From NCBI GenBank assembly GCA_019843655.1, contig JACDQD010000006.1, forward strand, positions 2,782,034-2,846,033: a stretch of 64,000 nt of DNA, in the 5' to 3' direction. The DNA comes from Lethocerus indicus. Lineage: Eukaryota; Arthropoda; Insecta; Hemiptera; Belostomatidae. Positions 1 through 10,900 of the stretch are shown here, piece by piece. A program made the translations under genes and the position numbers. Positions within the stretch are counted from its first letter, which is position 1; every line of letters begins with the position of its first letter. Under the pieces are notes generated by a model. That model was given only the letters and a program-made list of their open reading frames with translations. It had not been told where the DNA came from and did not search any database.

Positions 1-151
1 GCCCTGGAGAGAATCTCAGACAAATGGACAGAAATCAACATTACCTGGGGTTATCCACGCAATTACACACAGCGACGACGTTAAGAGCTATGGATTTTTA
101 TTTCTGACAACCGCAATCAAAAGTACAGTTCGATAAAATAATATTACATAT

Positions 152-316
152 AATAGTTTAACATACCTGTTTTGTGGTCTGCGAGGGGTTGGAATACCGT
201 CGGTTTGTGGGGTTTCTGTCTCCTCTCGCCGGTTTGGTCTTTTGCTAGACCTGTTTCGGCCGCTCGCCATCTCCAGTAGCGGATTTAGTCACTGCACTGT
301 CACTGTCACCTGTACT
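152..316 (-). repeat. Penelope-like terminal repeat copy, with damaged hammerhead
   Basis: Minus-orientation copy of the dispersed repeat described in the findings. It ends at 152 in the common border (ACCACAAAACAGGTATGTTA read on the minus strand) and carries the hammerhead region near 240-285. The core has CTGGAGA instead of CTGAAGA. It forms a head-to-head pair with the copy at 383-512, about 65 bp away. Confidence 0.75.
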
Positions 317-382
317 GGGTGTTTGACACAATAAACACACAATAACAAGATACGTATATATACAACTGACAAACACTGTGCA

Positions 383-512
383 GTGAGGATGCCCGAAAAA
401 CATCCAAAGTGCCAAAAGTGACTAACACCGCTATTGAAGATGGCGAGCGGTCGAAACCGGTCTAGCAAAAGACCGAACCGGCGAGAGGAGACAGAAACAC
501 CACAAACCTACG
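383..512 (+). repeat. Penelope-like terminal repeat copy (plus), core mutated
   Basis: Shares the long repeat body (GAGGATGCCCGAAAAACATC through GAGAGGAGACAGAAACACC) with the copy at 57953. The hammerhead core begins TTGAAGA, so the conserved first C is lost. Truncated before the common 3' border. Confidence 0.75.
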
Positions 513-1185
513 CTATTACATATAATATATGATATCATCAAGTAACCCTTTCACTGCTCAAGACAGAATCAGAGGACATGTGTGTGACGATTTGAATGCC
601 AACGTTGGGGTTTTTGCGGGCGAACCAAGTTTTCAAAAAAATTATTTTTATCGAATGAAAATCGGCATTATAAAAGTGAAGATCTCCTCCATAAATTCGG
701 ATTTACCACTTTCCGTCTGTATACGGAGAACCTCCTCTCTTGTTGATCGTACTAAAGTCAAACGACCATCAGCTATACTGAATCAAAGAATAGAACCAGA
801 AATCTTTACAGGTATAAAAGTTTTATGCGTTGGCCTGCAGTCAGTAGTAAAGGGCCGGTACTAAATGAACGGTAGGATTAGGAAACCGGAGAAGGGCTAA
901 CCGTAAGGGTACTTTTGTGGGCCCTTTCCATTACCGTAGATGTACGATCGGAGCATGGTGAGCAATGAAATGGTTACGCTTACTGGAAATAAAGTAAGAG
1001 AAGAATAAGTTCTAGTTAACATATAATAGTAATCACTGTGCGCCTAAAATTGTGAAAACTAGAAAAGAGCGTGTGTAAATTCCGGTAAAATTAAATCTAA
1101 TTCCTAATAAATCGAAGTGCTACCGTGAAATTGGATGTGCGGGACGTTTTAAATTGAACATTTCATAAAGTTGTCATGTAACGAT
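513..1185. other. Unclassified sequence downstream of OR-A
   Basis: Between the Penelope-like pair and the OR-A stop codon. A 111-codon open frame at 529-864 has no recognisable motif and no support; I regard it as chance. Any OR-A 3' UTR would lie at the right end of this stretch. Confidence 0.4.
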
Positions 1186-4100
1186 TCAGGATATGTCCAG
1201 TGACTGCAGCACGGTGAAGTAGCTGTAGGCCGCTTGAATAACCTGCGCAAAATCGATATTGTAAATATAGACATATTATTCCGGCTACGATATTAATTAT
1301 TGTAATAAAAATCGGGAGCGTACGTGCGCGAACTTTAATGAGGTCGAAAGCTGGTTGTACGAGCGCGTTGAATGGGAATTGTGGCCATCAACACTGACAG
1401 TGTTGTATTACCGAACGAATTACCACTGACACCACTGTTACCAATTACTGAAGAATTATAACTACCGCTTACCAGCGAGTATTGAACGTAGTCGAAGAAG
1501 AATATGTTCCTGTACTGGAAGGTCAACGGCCGGTTGGCCGCGGTCATCAGCAGCAGTACGTCCTTCTTCAGGCGGTCGTTTTCTTCGTACCATCCGCTGC
1601 CGTACGCCGATACCGGTATCTCAGAACTCTGTAAAGTGCACACATAAATTACATTTATATCGGGCCAGCAGGTTAAAACAAGACGATTTCGTTGTCCCTA
1701 CAATTTTACCAGTTCTTTGATTCTGTCTCCGCAGGTGCAGATCAGTAGGGGCAAGAAGAGTGTTATGACCACATCAAGGTAGAAAACCGTGTTGCCGGGA
1801 CTGAGTGTAGAGCTCCTCTGCAGAAGAAATAGGCATTTATTATAAAGAAAAATAAATTTTTTCATAAAAAATATTATCTGGCGTCACTAGAGGCCACTTG
1901 AGCGCGGAGAAAAAGACCCGAAATTCAACTGTTGAAAGGTCCCGGTCTATAAAAGTTTTATGTAACCGATCGGGCCACAGTTCCGCTATCTCATAAAAAC
2001 TGTAACACTAGACTATAAAACAACAAAAAATAATAACGATAAATTAATTTCTCAAAAGTGAACAAACCCTGGAACACTGGTAGGCGGTGAGGCAGCACTG
2101 AAGGGAAGAGACCAGTATTTCTTGAAAAAGAATTCCACCAAACATGTCGTTTATTTTTCTCTCCACCCTAGTTATGGAAAAGCCAAAATTATACTGTCTG
2201 TCTTTTTAATAAACCCATTACCGCATTTCTAAAATTATCGTAGTATTCAACAACGGGAATAAACGACGTTGGGGCACAACTCGTTGGGACGGTGATAACA
2301 AGGAGTCAAAATGTTCACGAAAAAAGATTTGTGACAAAAGAAGAGAAATTGTAATTGCAACAGGCCAGAAATATTAGATTCTGACTTCCAAATATATGAC
2401 ACCAAACCTATCTGGAATTGTGTATTTACGATAATAAAAGTGCACCCATCGAACTTTAGCTAAGTACATTTCCGCACCACACTCAGGGGGGCGCTAGTTA
2501 ATCTATATCCAATAATTAATTTAAAGGGAAAGCAAATCTTTCATAGACAAATAAAATATTAATGTTGTAAGATAAAAATAAAAAGGTATACAAAATGTAC
2601 TTAACTGTGATATGTACTTAATTACGGTTCGTTGTGTGCACTTGCACCGATTAACTGGATCACTGAAAATAAACTTTGTTATTCCTGGATAAACAGGAAA
2701 ACTTTTATGATCGTAAATAGACAATACCAGAAATTTCCTTTCTTATAATTGGAAGTCAGAACCTAATAGTTGCGCCCAGTTGTGTGATCAAATATATATA
2801 TTTGACCGATAAGACTTAGTACAAGTGACAGTGGCAGTGCAGTGAGGATGGCCGAAAAGCATCCAAAGTGCCAACAGTTACTGACACCGCTACTGACCAA
2901 ACGAGCGAGAGGAGACAGAAACGCGCGAAATCCAGTGAAGCTTTGCTCAGAATTCCTGGGATGAACCGACGGCGAGAATTATTAAAGGGAAATAAATTTG
3001 TCCAGACAACCGGACGACAGAATGAATTCGTGGATAGAAAAATACGGCTATTCGGCGTAGAACGTAAGGGGTTATTCCGAACAAACCGTTCCTTTTTTAC
3101 GGACCGCGCTATTATAGACTGTATAAGAACTGAAAACATTTACGGTCGTTCCAGTAATTGCGAGAAGGGAAAATTTCGCTTGTTATAATATTGTCAAGTA
3201 TCGTCGCCGCCGCCTCTGTAAAATTACACGCCCCAATAAACTCGGATGTTGAATTTCCTTTCCGCCTTATTCTCGAAAACGTACAATGTCCGCCTGTTTT
3301 GCAAAACTGCGCGGTACCGTGTGTCGTACAGCGTACGTATACGGAGATTTATTCGACCGAAAGAGGAAACCTATTTGTATCAGACGGCGAGTTTTTACTG
3401 TAATTGGTACCTTTTTGAACCTGGGCGTCTTCGCCGGTAATTATTGTCCCGTCGACATATCAGGGCCGACAATAAACTTGGCAAAACTTCGTTAAAATAT
3501 TTATTTTTCAACCCCCGACTACAGTTGAAAACGTTTCCGACCGACCAAAATATTTGTAGCGGTAAACTTTAGCCAAATTAGACGACAAATTAATAATTGA
3601 GACGAAGGAGTGCAATAAAACATGTTTGTAATATGTAGAGCTCCCCTTGAGTATCTTAACACTTCGCACTCCGGGACCATTCTGGATGTTGGCTACCGGC
3701 TACTCCTCGGTGGTTGGCCGATGTCACTGTCACTGCTATAGTTTTGGTCTGGATTTAGTCTTTCTAACGTATCCGTATGAACGTCTATCCGGAGCTCATC
3801 TTCACTACTATTTACTAAATTACTAAATCTGTTACAAAATGATATTTACCGAAAGAACTTATATACCGAGAGAAGAATCACTTCCGATTTTCTCACTCGT
3901 TAGATCTGTCTGTACCGCTCGACGCTTCGAACCGGACTGAGCTCAGCTTTGAAACTCAAAACTCGCTGACATCTCTTTTATATATCTTAGTGATTTTACT
4001 ATATTTTGATTCGATGTCTTGCGACACATTTCAAGAGAAAACATCGGTCAAAACATGCACGTTTCAAAAAGTTGCGCAGAAATAACTTAATTCCCCGTAA

Positions 4101-5110
4101 TCGCTAATAAATTTTAATGTCCCCTCAGACGGGACATCGGATTGATAGGCTGGAATTACGATGTCCCACGAGAGGGGACAACGGAGTGCAAAGGGTTAAA
4201 ATCTCAGGTTGGAGATTCGGTCGTCCGAAGAGTTCTGTCTCCCTTAAGGAGGGGAGGGTGTAAGTAAGGACATCGCTCAGGAATATCCGGTATCGGAATA
4301 TACAACCTGATGACGTTCTGATGGAGTACGACGCAGGAGCGCATGTTGGCGCGCGGGTCGGTCCCCTTTCTCCGGATTGTGCCGAGGTCCCGGCAGAGTA
4401 TCGAGATGTGGCCGGAGAGCTGGAGCGTGACCGAGGCCAGGAGGCTGTAGGTGACCGCCAGGGTGATGACGGGGAAGAAGAGGGTGGCGCTCTGCAACAG
4501 GGTGTAGAGGAGCTGGCCACCGACCTCCCGGCTGACCGGCACCCAGATGCCGGCGAAGGCCTCCCTCCCGGTCACCAGCCCGAAGAGGAACCCCAGGCCG
4601 CCGGTGAGGCAGCAGGCCCCGATGAAGAGGCGTACAGCGAGCCTCGACAGCCTCACCGCACTCTCCAGAGTCCTCAGGTTCTCTTGGCCTTTGCCGGCCG
4701 ACTCCCAATAGAGAGCCTCCATGTCGTCCAACAGAACGGCCACGGCGCCGCCCCTCAACTGGTCGCGACAATAAAATTAAAATAATGCTTTAAAATTAAT
4801 GGTAAACAAGGTTTCGGGTATTTTCTGTACAAGCTGTGTATACCTTGAAGTAGAACACCTTGGTTGTTATGTGGCTCATGCCGACGGCGTAGAGACAGGC
4901 CTCCATCAGGATCAGCGGGTCTGTCGAGGGGTCCAGGAAGATAGCGGCCATCGACACCCAGATGTAGATGCTGAAGAACACTGTGAAGTAGTTGGAGGCG
5001 GCGATTAGTGTGGCCCTATCGCCCTGTGAGGGCTTCACCGCCCCGATGAGCTTCAGCAGCAGGATGCTCGTCGCGAAAGGCCTACCGCCCTTTGATGGTT
5101 TCTTCTCCAT
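1186..5110 (-). CDS. Insect odorant receptor, six exons, complete (OR-A)
   Basis: A ligand-binding subunit of the insect odorant receptor family (7tm_6), expected to form an odour-gated cation channel with Orco in the dendrite membrane of olfactory neurons. Exons on the minus strand are 5110-4844, 4758-4307, 2167-2068, 1817-1710, 1628-1473 and 1242-1186. All junctions are GT-AG and phases agree, giving 379 aa, a normal family length. The start is the ATG at 5110-5108 (MEKKPSKGG). Visible family marks are a hydrophobic N-terminal half, FQEILVSSLQCC in exon 3, PLLICTCG in exon 4, AYGSGWYEEN in exon 5 and AAYSYFTVLQS in exon 6, the C-terminal helix. No stop or frameshift is seen. Intron 2 (2168-4306) carries a Penelope-like fragment. 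Family assignment is firm; ligand and subfamily are unknown. Confidence 0.88.
2819..2925 (+). repeat. Penelope-like repeat fragment in OR-A intron 2
   Basis: Contains the GTGCAGTGAGGATG and CATCCAAAGTGCCAACAG parts of the repeat, then CCGCTACTGA is fused directly to CCAAACGAGCGAGAGGAGAC. The deletion removes the middle of the hammerhead motif. Sense is opposite to the host gene. Confidence 0.7.
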
Positions 5111-6470
5111 AATTTAACGGACGACTGAAATTAACTTTCGACAGTCAATTTGAAACCCAAATAAAATTGGACTTATATCTATTCTTATTCGTTTAGAAAG
5201 GTACTTAGGCCAGTTAATGGATCGCGATATACTGAGGGAAACGGCGAAGGCAAACCGCTGTCTTTGAGTGATAAATTTGTTAGGAGTGGATATGTCTCTG
5301 GACAAAAGCGAATGTGAACTCACACACACTTGGGTTAGGACATCCATTATTCAATGGGCTTCAACAAACCTGTCCCCGGTTATTATTTCATCAATTATTC
5401 TGCACATCGTTATTCCCTGTAAACCGTTTTTCTCGGTTTTTCTCGGAAATTCAACGGAGCTTTCTTGATATAAAGACAACATTTATGAAATCGTGTAAAA
5501 CTTTAACGCGTGCCAACCAGAAGAGTGAATGGACTAAAAAATAAAATTATATTGTATAATCGAATGGAATCATAAAATTAATAATCTGACTCTACTGGAG
5601 ACTGATAATCTGAGATCAGTTCTCAGATATTTTTTCAAATAGCCTCTATCGGCTTTTTCCATATCGTCTGGTTCGTTCACGTTTGACCGTGGCGCGATAT
5701 TTTGAAACGTCCCCCAAACCCTCCATTAAACGCGAATTTTGATTTTGTCACTATCTCTTTTTGCGATATACAGTCGTAATTTTTGTCTCTCGCGAAACAA
5801 ATACATTGAATCTGAATTTATCGTTGTCTGTATTTATTGTCCTTTAGTGAATAGAGTCCTGACTCATGCCACCGTCACGAGGTCACTTCCTGGCTGGTGG
5901 TAGAGCGAACAGTACCGCGACACGTGATCCCCTCCTTCATGTTCGGCGCATGCGCAGACGAGAATCGACCGATGGGTGACCGGCTAACGGGTACGGTTCT
6001 GGGTTATCACTACCCTAGATTGCTGTAGAATTCGGGACATTACAAAAAACGATAAATTAATATCACGAGGTATCAATAAAATAAATCGTCATCCTGGAGA
6101 AAATGTTCTACTTCGGTTAGAACTCAATTTAACAGGGTTGCCGAACTTTTGTGTCTCTCTCGCAGACACATTTCTCAAGCGTGCGTCAGATTTAACAGTA
6201 CGGATATTTGAGTAGGTATGGGCTGAATTCGACTCGTAAAGAGATAATTCCGGATAAACTCCGGACACGAAACAATAAATATCAGCAAATCACTAAGGTT
6301 ATTACACCCAGGCAAGAAAGGGAAAGAAATGGACACAATAGAAAACGTAGAAATATTCAAACGCAATAAAACAGAATCATAAACGAAAATATTAATTCGC
6401 AGAGCGACGCCATATTTGCCCCGATAATCCTATTAAAGGATCTCACCCGTGTTTGTGTGTATTGACAAAC
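5111..6470. other. Intergenic stretch upstream of OR-A
   Basis: No coding exon seen. It should include the OR-A promoter just above 5110, but no core promoter motif is convincing. A short dispersed motif with a palindromic GCGCATGCGC-like core lies at 5913-5956 and recurs at 18235-18276 and 21458-21500. Confidence 0.4.
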
Positions 6471-6477
6471 AGTACAG

Positions 6478-6610
6478 TACAAGTGAAAGTAACAGTGCAG
6501 TGAGGATGCCCGGAAAACATCCAAAGTGCCAACAGATGGCGAGCGGCCGAAACCGGTCTAGCAAAAGACCAAACCGGCGAAAGGAGACAGAAACACCACG
6601 AACCCACAGT
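6478..6610 (+). repeat. Penelope-like repeat fragment between OR-A and OR-B
   Basis: Matches the repeat from GTACAAGTGAAAGTAACAGT to GGAGACAGAAACACCACG. The segment between the CATCCAAAGTGCCAACAG and ATGGCGAGCGGCC parts is deleted, so the stem I strand and CTGA of the hammerhead are missing. Confidence 0.7.
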
Positions 6611-6659
6611 TGAATTTTACTTTGTTTGTCTTGGATATTGTGGAGATAAATATATGATA

Positions 6660-7080
6660 TATATTAGGGACGCGATTTGGGCCGGATCCCCTCTTTTGGG
6701 GACGGGTTCAAGGTTGTCCCAATTGGACTTCCCATAAGGCCGCTTATACTCCGGTTGCGGGAGGTCCGTCGACCTGACGGGGGTTTGACCTCGGCCGACG
6801 TCCGACGGGGGACTGACGCGAGGCGTGACCACTCGGATTGTGCCTGTGGCCCGCGGCCGGTCACCGCTGGTCATGGAGATAACGGGCCGGGGATGACGAC
6901 GCCGGCCCATCTCAGATAACCGAGCAGCGGTCTAATCTGAACAGAGGTCAAACTGTCGGTCGGACCGTCCGCGGGCTCGATAAAGAGGCAGGCCTGCGCC
7001 CAAAACGTGACGGCTACGTGAACGCATACACTTTACAGTTACACTTTACGGCCGGTGTACACACAAACTGAGTTGTTCGA
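6660..7080. other. GC-rich unclassified stretch
   Basis: Locally GC-rich sequence with overlapping open frames on both strands (6617-6910 and 6677-6919), a sign of composition rather than coding. No domain motif recognised. Could be the edge of an old element. Confidence 0.3.
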
Positions 7081-7409
7081 CACGCAGGTTCCCTTCCTTA
7101 GATTTTCAGGAATCGAAATTCCATTCAGGACATCATATAAAGGAAATGCCTGCGACTCCACTCATCGGCGACATAAATCGTTAAACAGTTAAATACGCAG
7201 CACTACGTATATATTATTTTAATGTAAATTGAACTATTTAGTTGACAACTAATTAATTGCGGAATTCACCAACAAGTGGCGTTATACATAATTTTAAGAT
7301 TATTTGGTCCTTTCTGAAACATTCAGTATCAAAATTACATTGACCAGTTGAATTGTGTGTGTGTATAAAGTGAGCATTTCCGTCACATTTCGCTTTTTAT
7401 TTTCGCACA

Positions 7410-7735
7410 GGTGTTAACGCCTCGCGGGCTCATAAAAAGTTGTACGCCGTGTACGGCGATGAAGTTTTAAAAGAACGGCAGTGTCAGGGGATTTTTCATT
7501 AAAAGATGAGGAGCGCTCCGGACGTCCGGTGGAGGTCGATGATGACCGAATAAAGGCCATTATTGATTCGGATCGCCATAGTTCAACGAGGGACATTGCA
7601 GAGAAACCGAATGTATCTTATACGTGCATTCGAAACCATCTACGGCTTATCTGTGCAAAGATGTTGACGTACTTAAAAATATGTTATGTTATTTCGAATG
7701 TTGTACGAAATAAACGTTTTGTCGCTATCACTGTA
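7410..7735 (+). mobile_element. Mariner transposase N-terminal relic
   Basis: The plus strand encodes, in two frames, the paired-type DNA-binding domain of a mariner transposase: AHKKLYAVYGDEVLKERQCQ in one frame, then DFSLKDEERSGRPVEVDDD and STRDIAEKPNVSYTCIRNHL in another. A small internal deletion between the two blocks explains the frame change. The catalytic DDD region is absent, so the copy is dead. It lies between OR-A and OR-B. Confidence 0.8.
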
Positions 7736-7979
7736 GGTACTGTAGGCGGGTAATAGTTGAAGAAAACAAATTCAACGTCAAATAAAAGTGTACTATTATT
7801 ACACTAAAACTAACTACTGACTAAAACTAACAATGTCCAACAGATGTTCTACATCGACGTTCGGAAAAATCCATCGTAGAAACGTCTCAAAACTATAGTG
7901 GGCGTGTTTACAGTTTTACGGGTTAAAAGTTAAATATATTTTTTCAATTTGATCCGAAGCATTCATGAAAACTGTATTC

Positions 7980-10900
7980 CTACACCCAACTGCTCATGTC
8001 CAGCGATTCAAGTACGGTGAAGTAACTGTAGGCCGTCTGGAGGACCTGAGGGACAAAGACGACAAATAAATATATGAGTCTGAAAATTTTCTTCTATGGT
8101 ATAATAAATTCCTGTTTGCGTCTAGTTTAATTGAAATTCTTAATACGAGACGACACGTTAAGAGGACGCGCTGTGTAACCTCTGTCAGGAGCTATGCCGG
8201 ATCACAATCGCCGATGACTTCCGGTATAGGTCAACTGATTAAAGGGGAGATCATAAACTCTAGCGTCCTCGCCAGAGATAACTATATATTTAAAACCGAA
8301 ACATGCGAAAATTTACGACCCGTAAAATGTTTCTAATATTCTAATTGAAAAAGGTATATTCGGAAGAGCGCTCGTGAAATTTTCATACATCTCCCCCCTG
8401 TTGTCGGGCCGCTCGTTATCTACGCTATTACGGCATTCTTTTAATGAGCGATAATAAGAGCGTGCCTGAGATAAGCGGCGAACTGAGCCGACATAATAAT
8501 ATTTTTTTTGTCAACTCCATTTGTTATACGCAATTATTTCGTTATGCGCAATATATTGGCAGTTGAAGGTTGATTTGATGGACTATATTTTATCGGCCCG
8601 ATCGGCGGTCGTAATAGAAGTCTGTAGTTTGTTTATTTGTCTTATTATCTGGTCTAGTTGTAGGCGGGAGGCTCATATAGAGTAAAATATTGACTGAACT
8701 ATAGTTTCTTATAAAACGCGCCAATTCCGACTATACGGTCTTCGGAGGGTGTACACTTTATAATAGTAATCACCAAGGAATATTGTACAAAATCCATGTG
8801 GAATATCCTCCTGTAGTGGAGGCCCAGGGGGCGGCTGCTGGCTGTCAGTATTATAAGTATGTCCTTTCTCATCCGCGGGTCCATCTCGTACCAGGCCGTC
8901 GAGTAGGCAGAAATGTGCAGCTCGGAGCTCTGCCGACAAATATATAATTTAAGCTACAGACTAACGCCATTCCGGGATTTTTCCTGTACTTGGAAACCGC
9001 TCGACCGAGTCGGACCCTGATGACTGAACGAGTAAATATTTCCGAAACGTCGGAAGCAGACAATACCCCAGAAGGAAAAACCCTTCCAGTTCCAGCTCGC
9101 TCAACTGTTTTCCAAACACAGGAAATATCCTGGAATAGCATGGGGACAACCTGAAGTTAGTGATAATTCTGGAAACCTCTGCTCGTTTATATACGAAATA
9201 TTCATTTATTCCCGCATAGATTAACCGTCCTGAATAAACCCCGAGACTCTAGATTAATGATGTAATAATTATATAAGCCTGTAGGAAGGAAGGGCCGTTG
9301 TAATTATTGCGTAACAGGAATATTTTTTTTATTACCTATAATACAATTCACAGGCTGGAGTACACGGATGAATTGGGATGCGCTAAATGAGTCGGGCGAA
9401 TGAATGAATGAATGAATGAACGAACGGATGAATGGTGGAGTAGGTAGGGGCGGTACTAATCGCTGGGGATGACAACTTCGCGAAAAAGCGGACTGCTTAA
9501 ATTCCCGCTTGAATTGAGAAATAAAAAATAAAAAAAAACGGGGCCTAGATTAATTCGAGCCCGTTTCTCTCCTTTTGTCTTCAATTGCGGCTTCAGTGTT
9601 TAAATACAAAACGGCATTTGTTTAATAAAATCCCGAACGGGCTTCTCGTTCGGCTTAATTAACGGACGAGTTCTAGTTATGATTAAAGTGGGAGATTTTT
9701 GGGCGATTCAAGAAGGAATAGGATAAAAAGAACGTTGAAGCGCTAAAAACCTTTGCGGGAAATTTAAAGGCATTTTTCCTACAGATTTGCCGTCACAGGA
9801 CCGATCGGAGAATCAGATCCCGGTACAGAGAAATGGAAAGGTTGCATCTAAAAGTAACTTTTCCATCCAGAAGGCCCAATTTTTTGAGGGAAATATTTTA
9901 GAAAAACAAGAAAAGCGTACGATGTAACATTGGGCGTACCCTTCTCACAGTAACTCTACAACAAAATCTTCGATTTAAAATTGCATTTATGGCTATAACA
10001 GAAATTCATCATATCCGTTTATATTTATAGCAGTGGGCCGGAGACCCGGATCTAGGGTAATATGTAATGGCTTATGCCGTACGCGGGTGTGTGGAAGGTG
10101 GAAGAGCATTTGTTCTGTGTCAAAGAAACGCCGCACATAATGGAATAACGAGTTGAACTCATAAAGGTTTCTTCAACCGTTCATCGCGGCTGTTCTTTTC
10201 ATGATATTGTTGGGAGCGGTTTCAAAGCGCCGTGCGGCGGCCACCATTCAACCCTTTCACAAGCAATCCGCGCTAAAGTAATTTTTAGACTTTGCCAAGA
10301 ATAATAATATTTCACTGTGTCCGCAAACGCGCACGGCGGCAGCCTGAATAAAAATCTAAAATTTTTTCGATTCTTCGGCCTTTCAATTAACTGTCGGATT
10401 TTCATTTCCGAAATCAATAATCTGGACAGAGGCGTAAACTGACCGGAAGGGGAAGGGGACTGAAAGAGCAAATTTGGATGCCGAATTTTTTGGTATCGCC
10501 GAATTTGGCGGAATTTTAAAGTCGACTTTTAGTTATTCTGTCAAATCTGATAGACAAAAATGGAATTTGCTTCTAATTTGTACGGTAACTGAAGCGATGA
10601 TAAAGGCAGGGGATGGTGGCGGGGGCGGGGGAGTTACCGTCTCTTTGATCTTTTCACCGCACCAGCAAAGCAGAAGGGGGGTGAGGAAGGTGGCCGCTAG
10701 GTCGTAGTAGAAGGAAGTCTCACCCGGGTGGTCGGATATGTGCCTCTGAAATTGTACAAGCAATCGTTAATACAGTCCATTTACTTGTATTTACTAATAT
10801 ATATATACAATTTAATCCGTATTGAATTTTTAAACTGAAAGAATTTCTTCATGTAGATTATATCCAATTGAAATCGGAGCGGGGAAACTGACGACAATAA

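Noticed and set aside
529..864. 111-codon frame at the left end
   Set aside because: No motif recognised and no sign of exon structure; it lies beside repeat copies.
2880..2910. Possible hammerhead in the OR-A intron copy
   Set aside because: The stem II and GAAA part is deleted between CCGCTACTGA and CCAAAC, so no fold remains.
8709..8939. Frame MSAELRAAHFCLLDGLVRDG in the OR-B region
   Set aside because: It is the wrong frame of OR-B exon 5. The correct frame gives SSELHISAYSTAWYE and joins its neighbours in phase.
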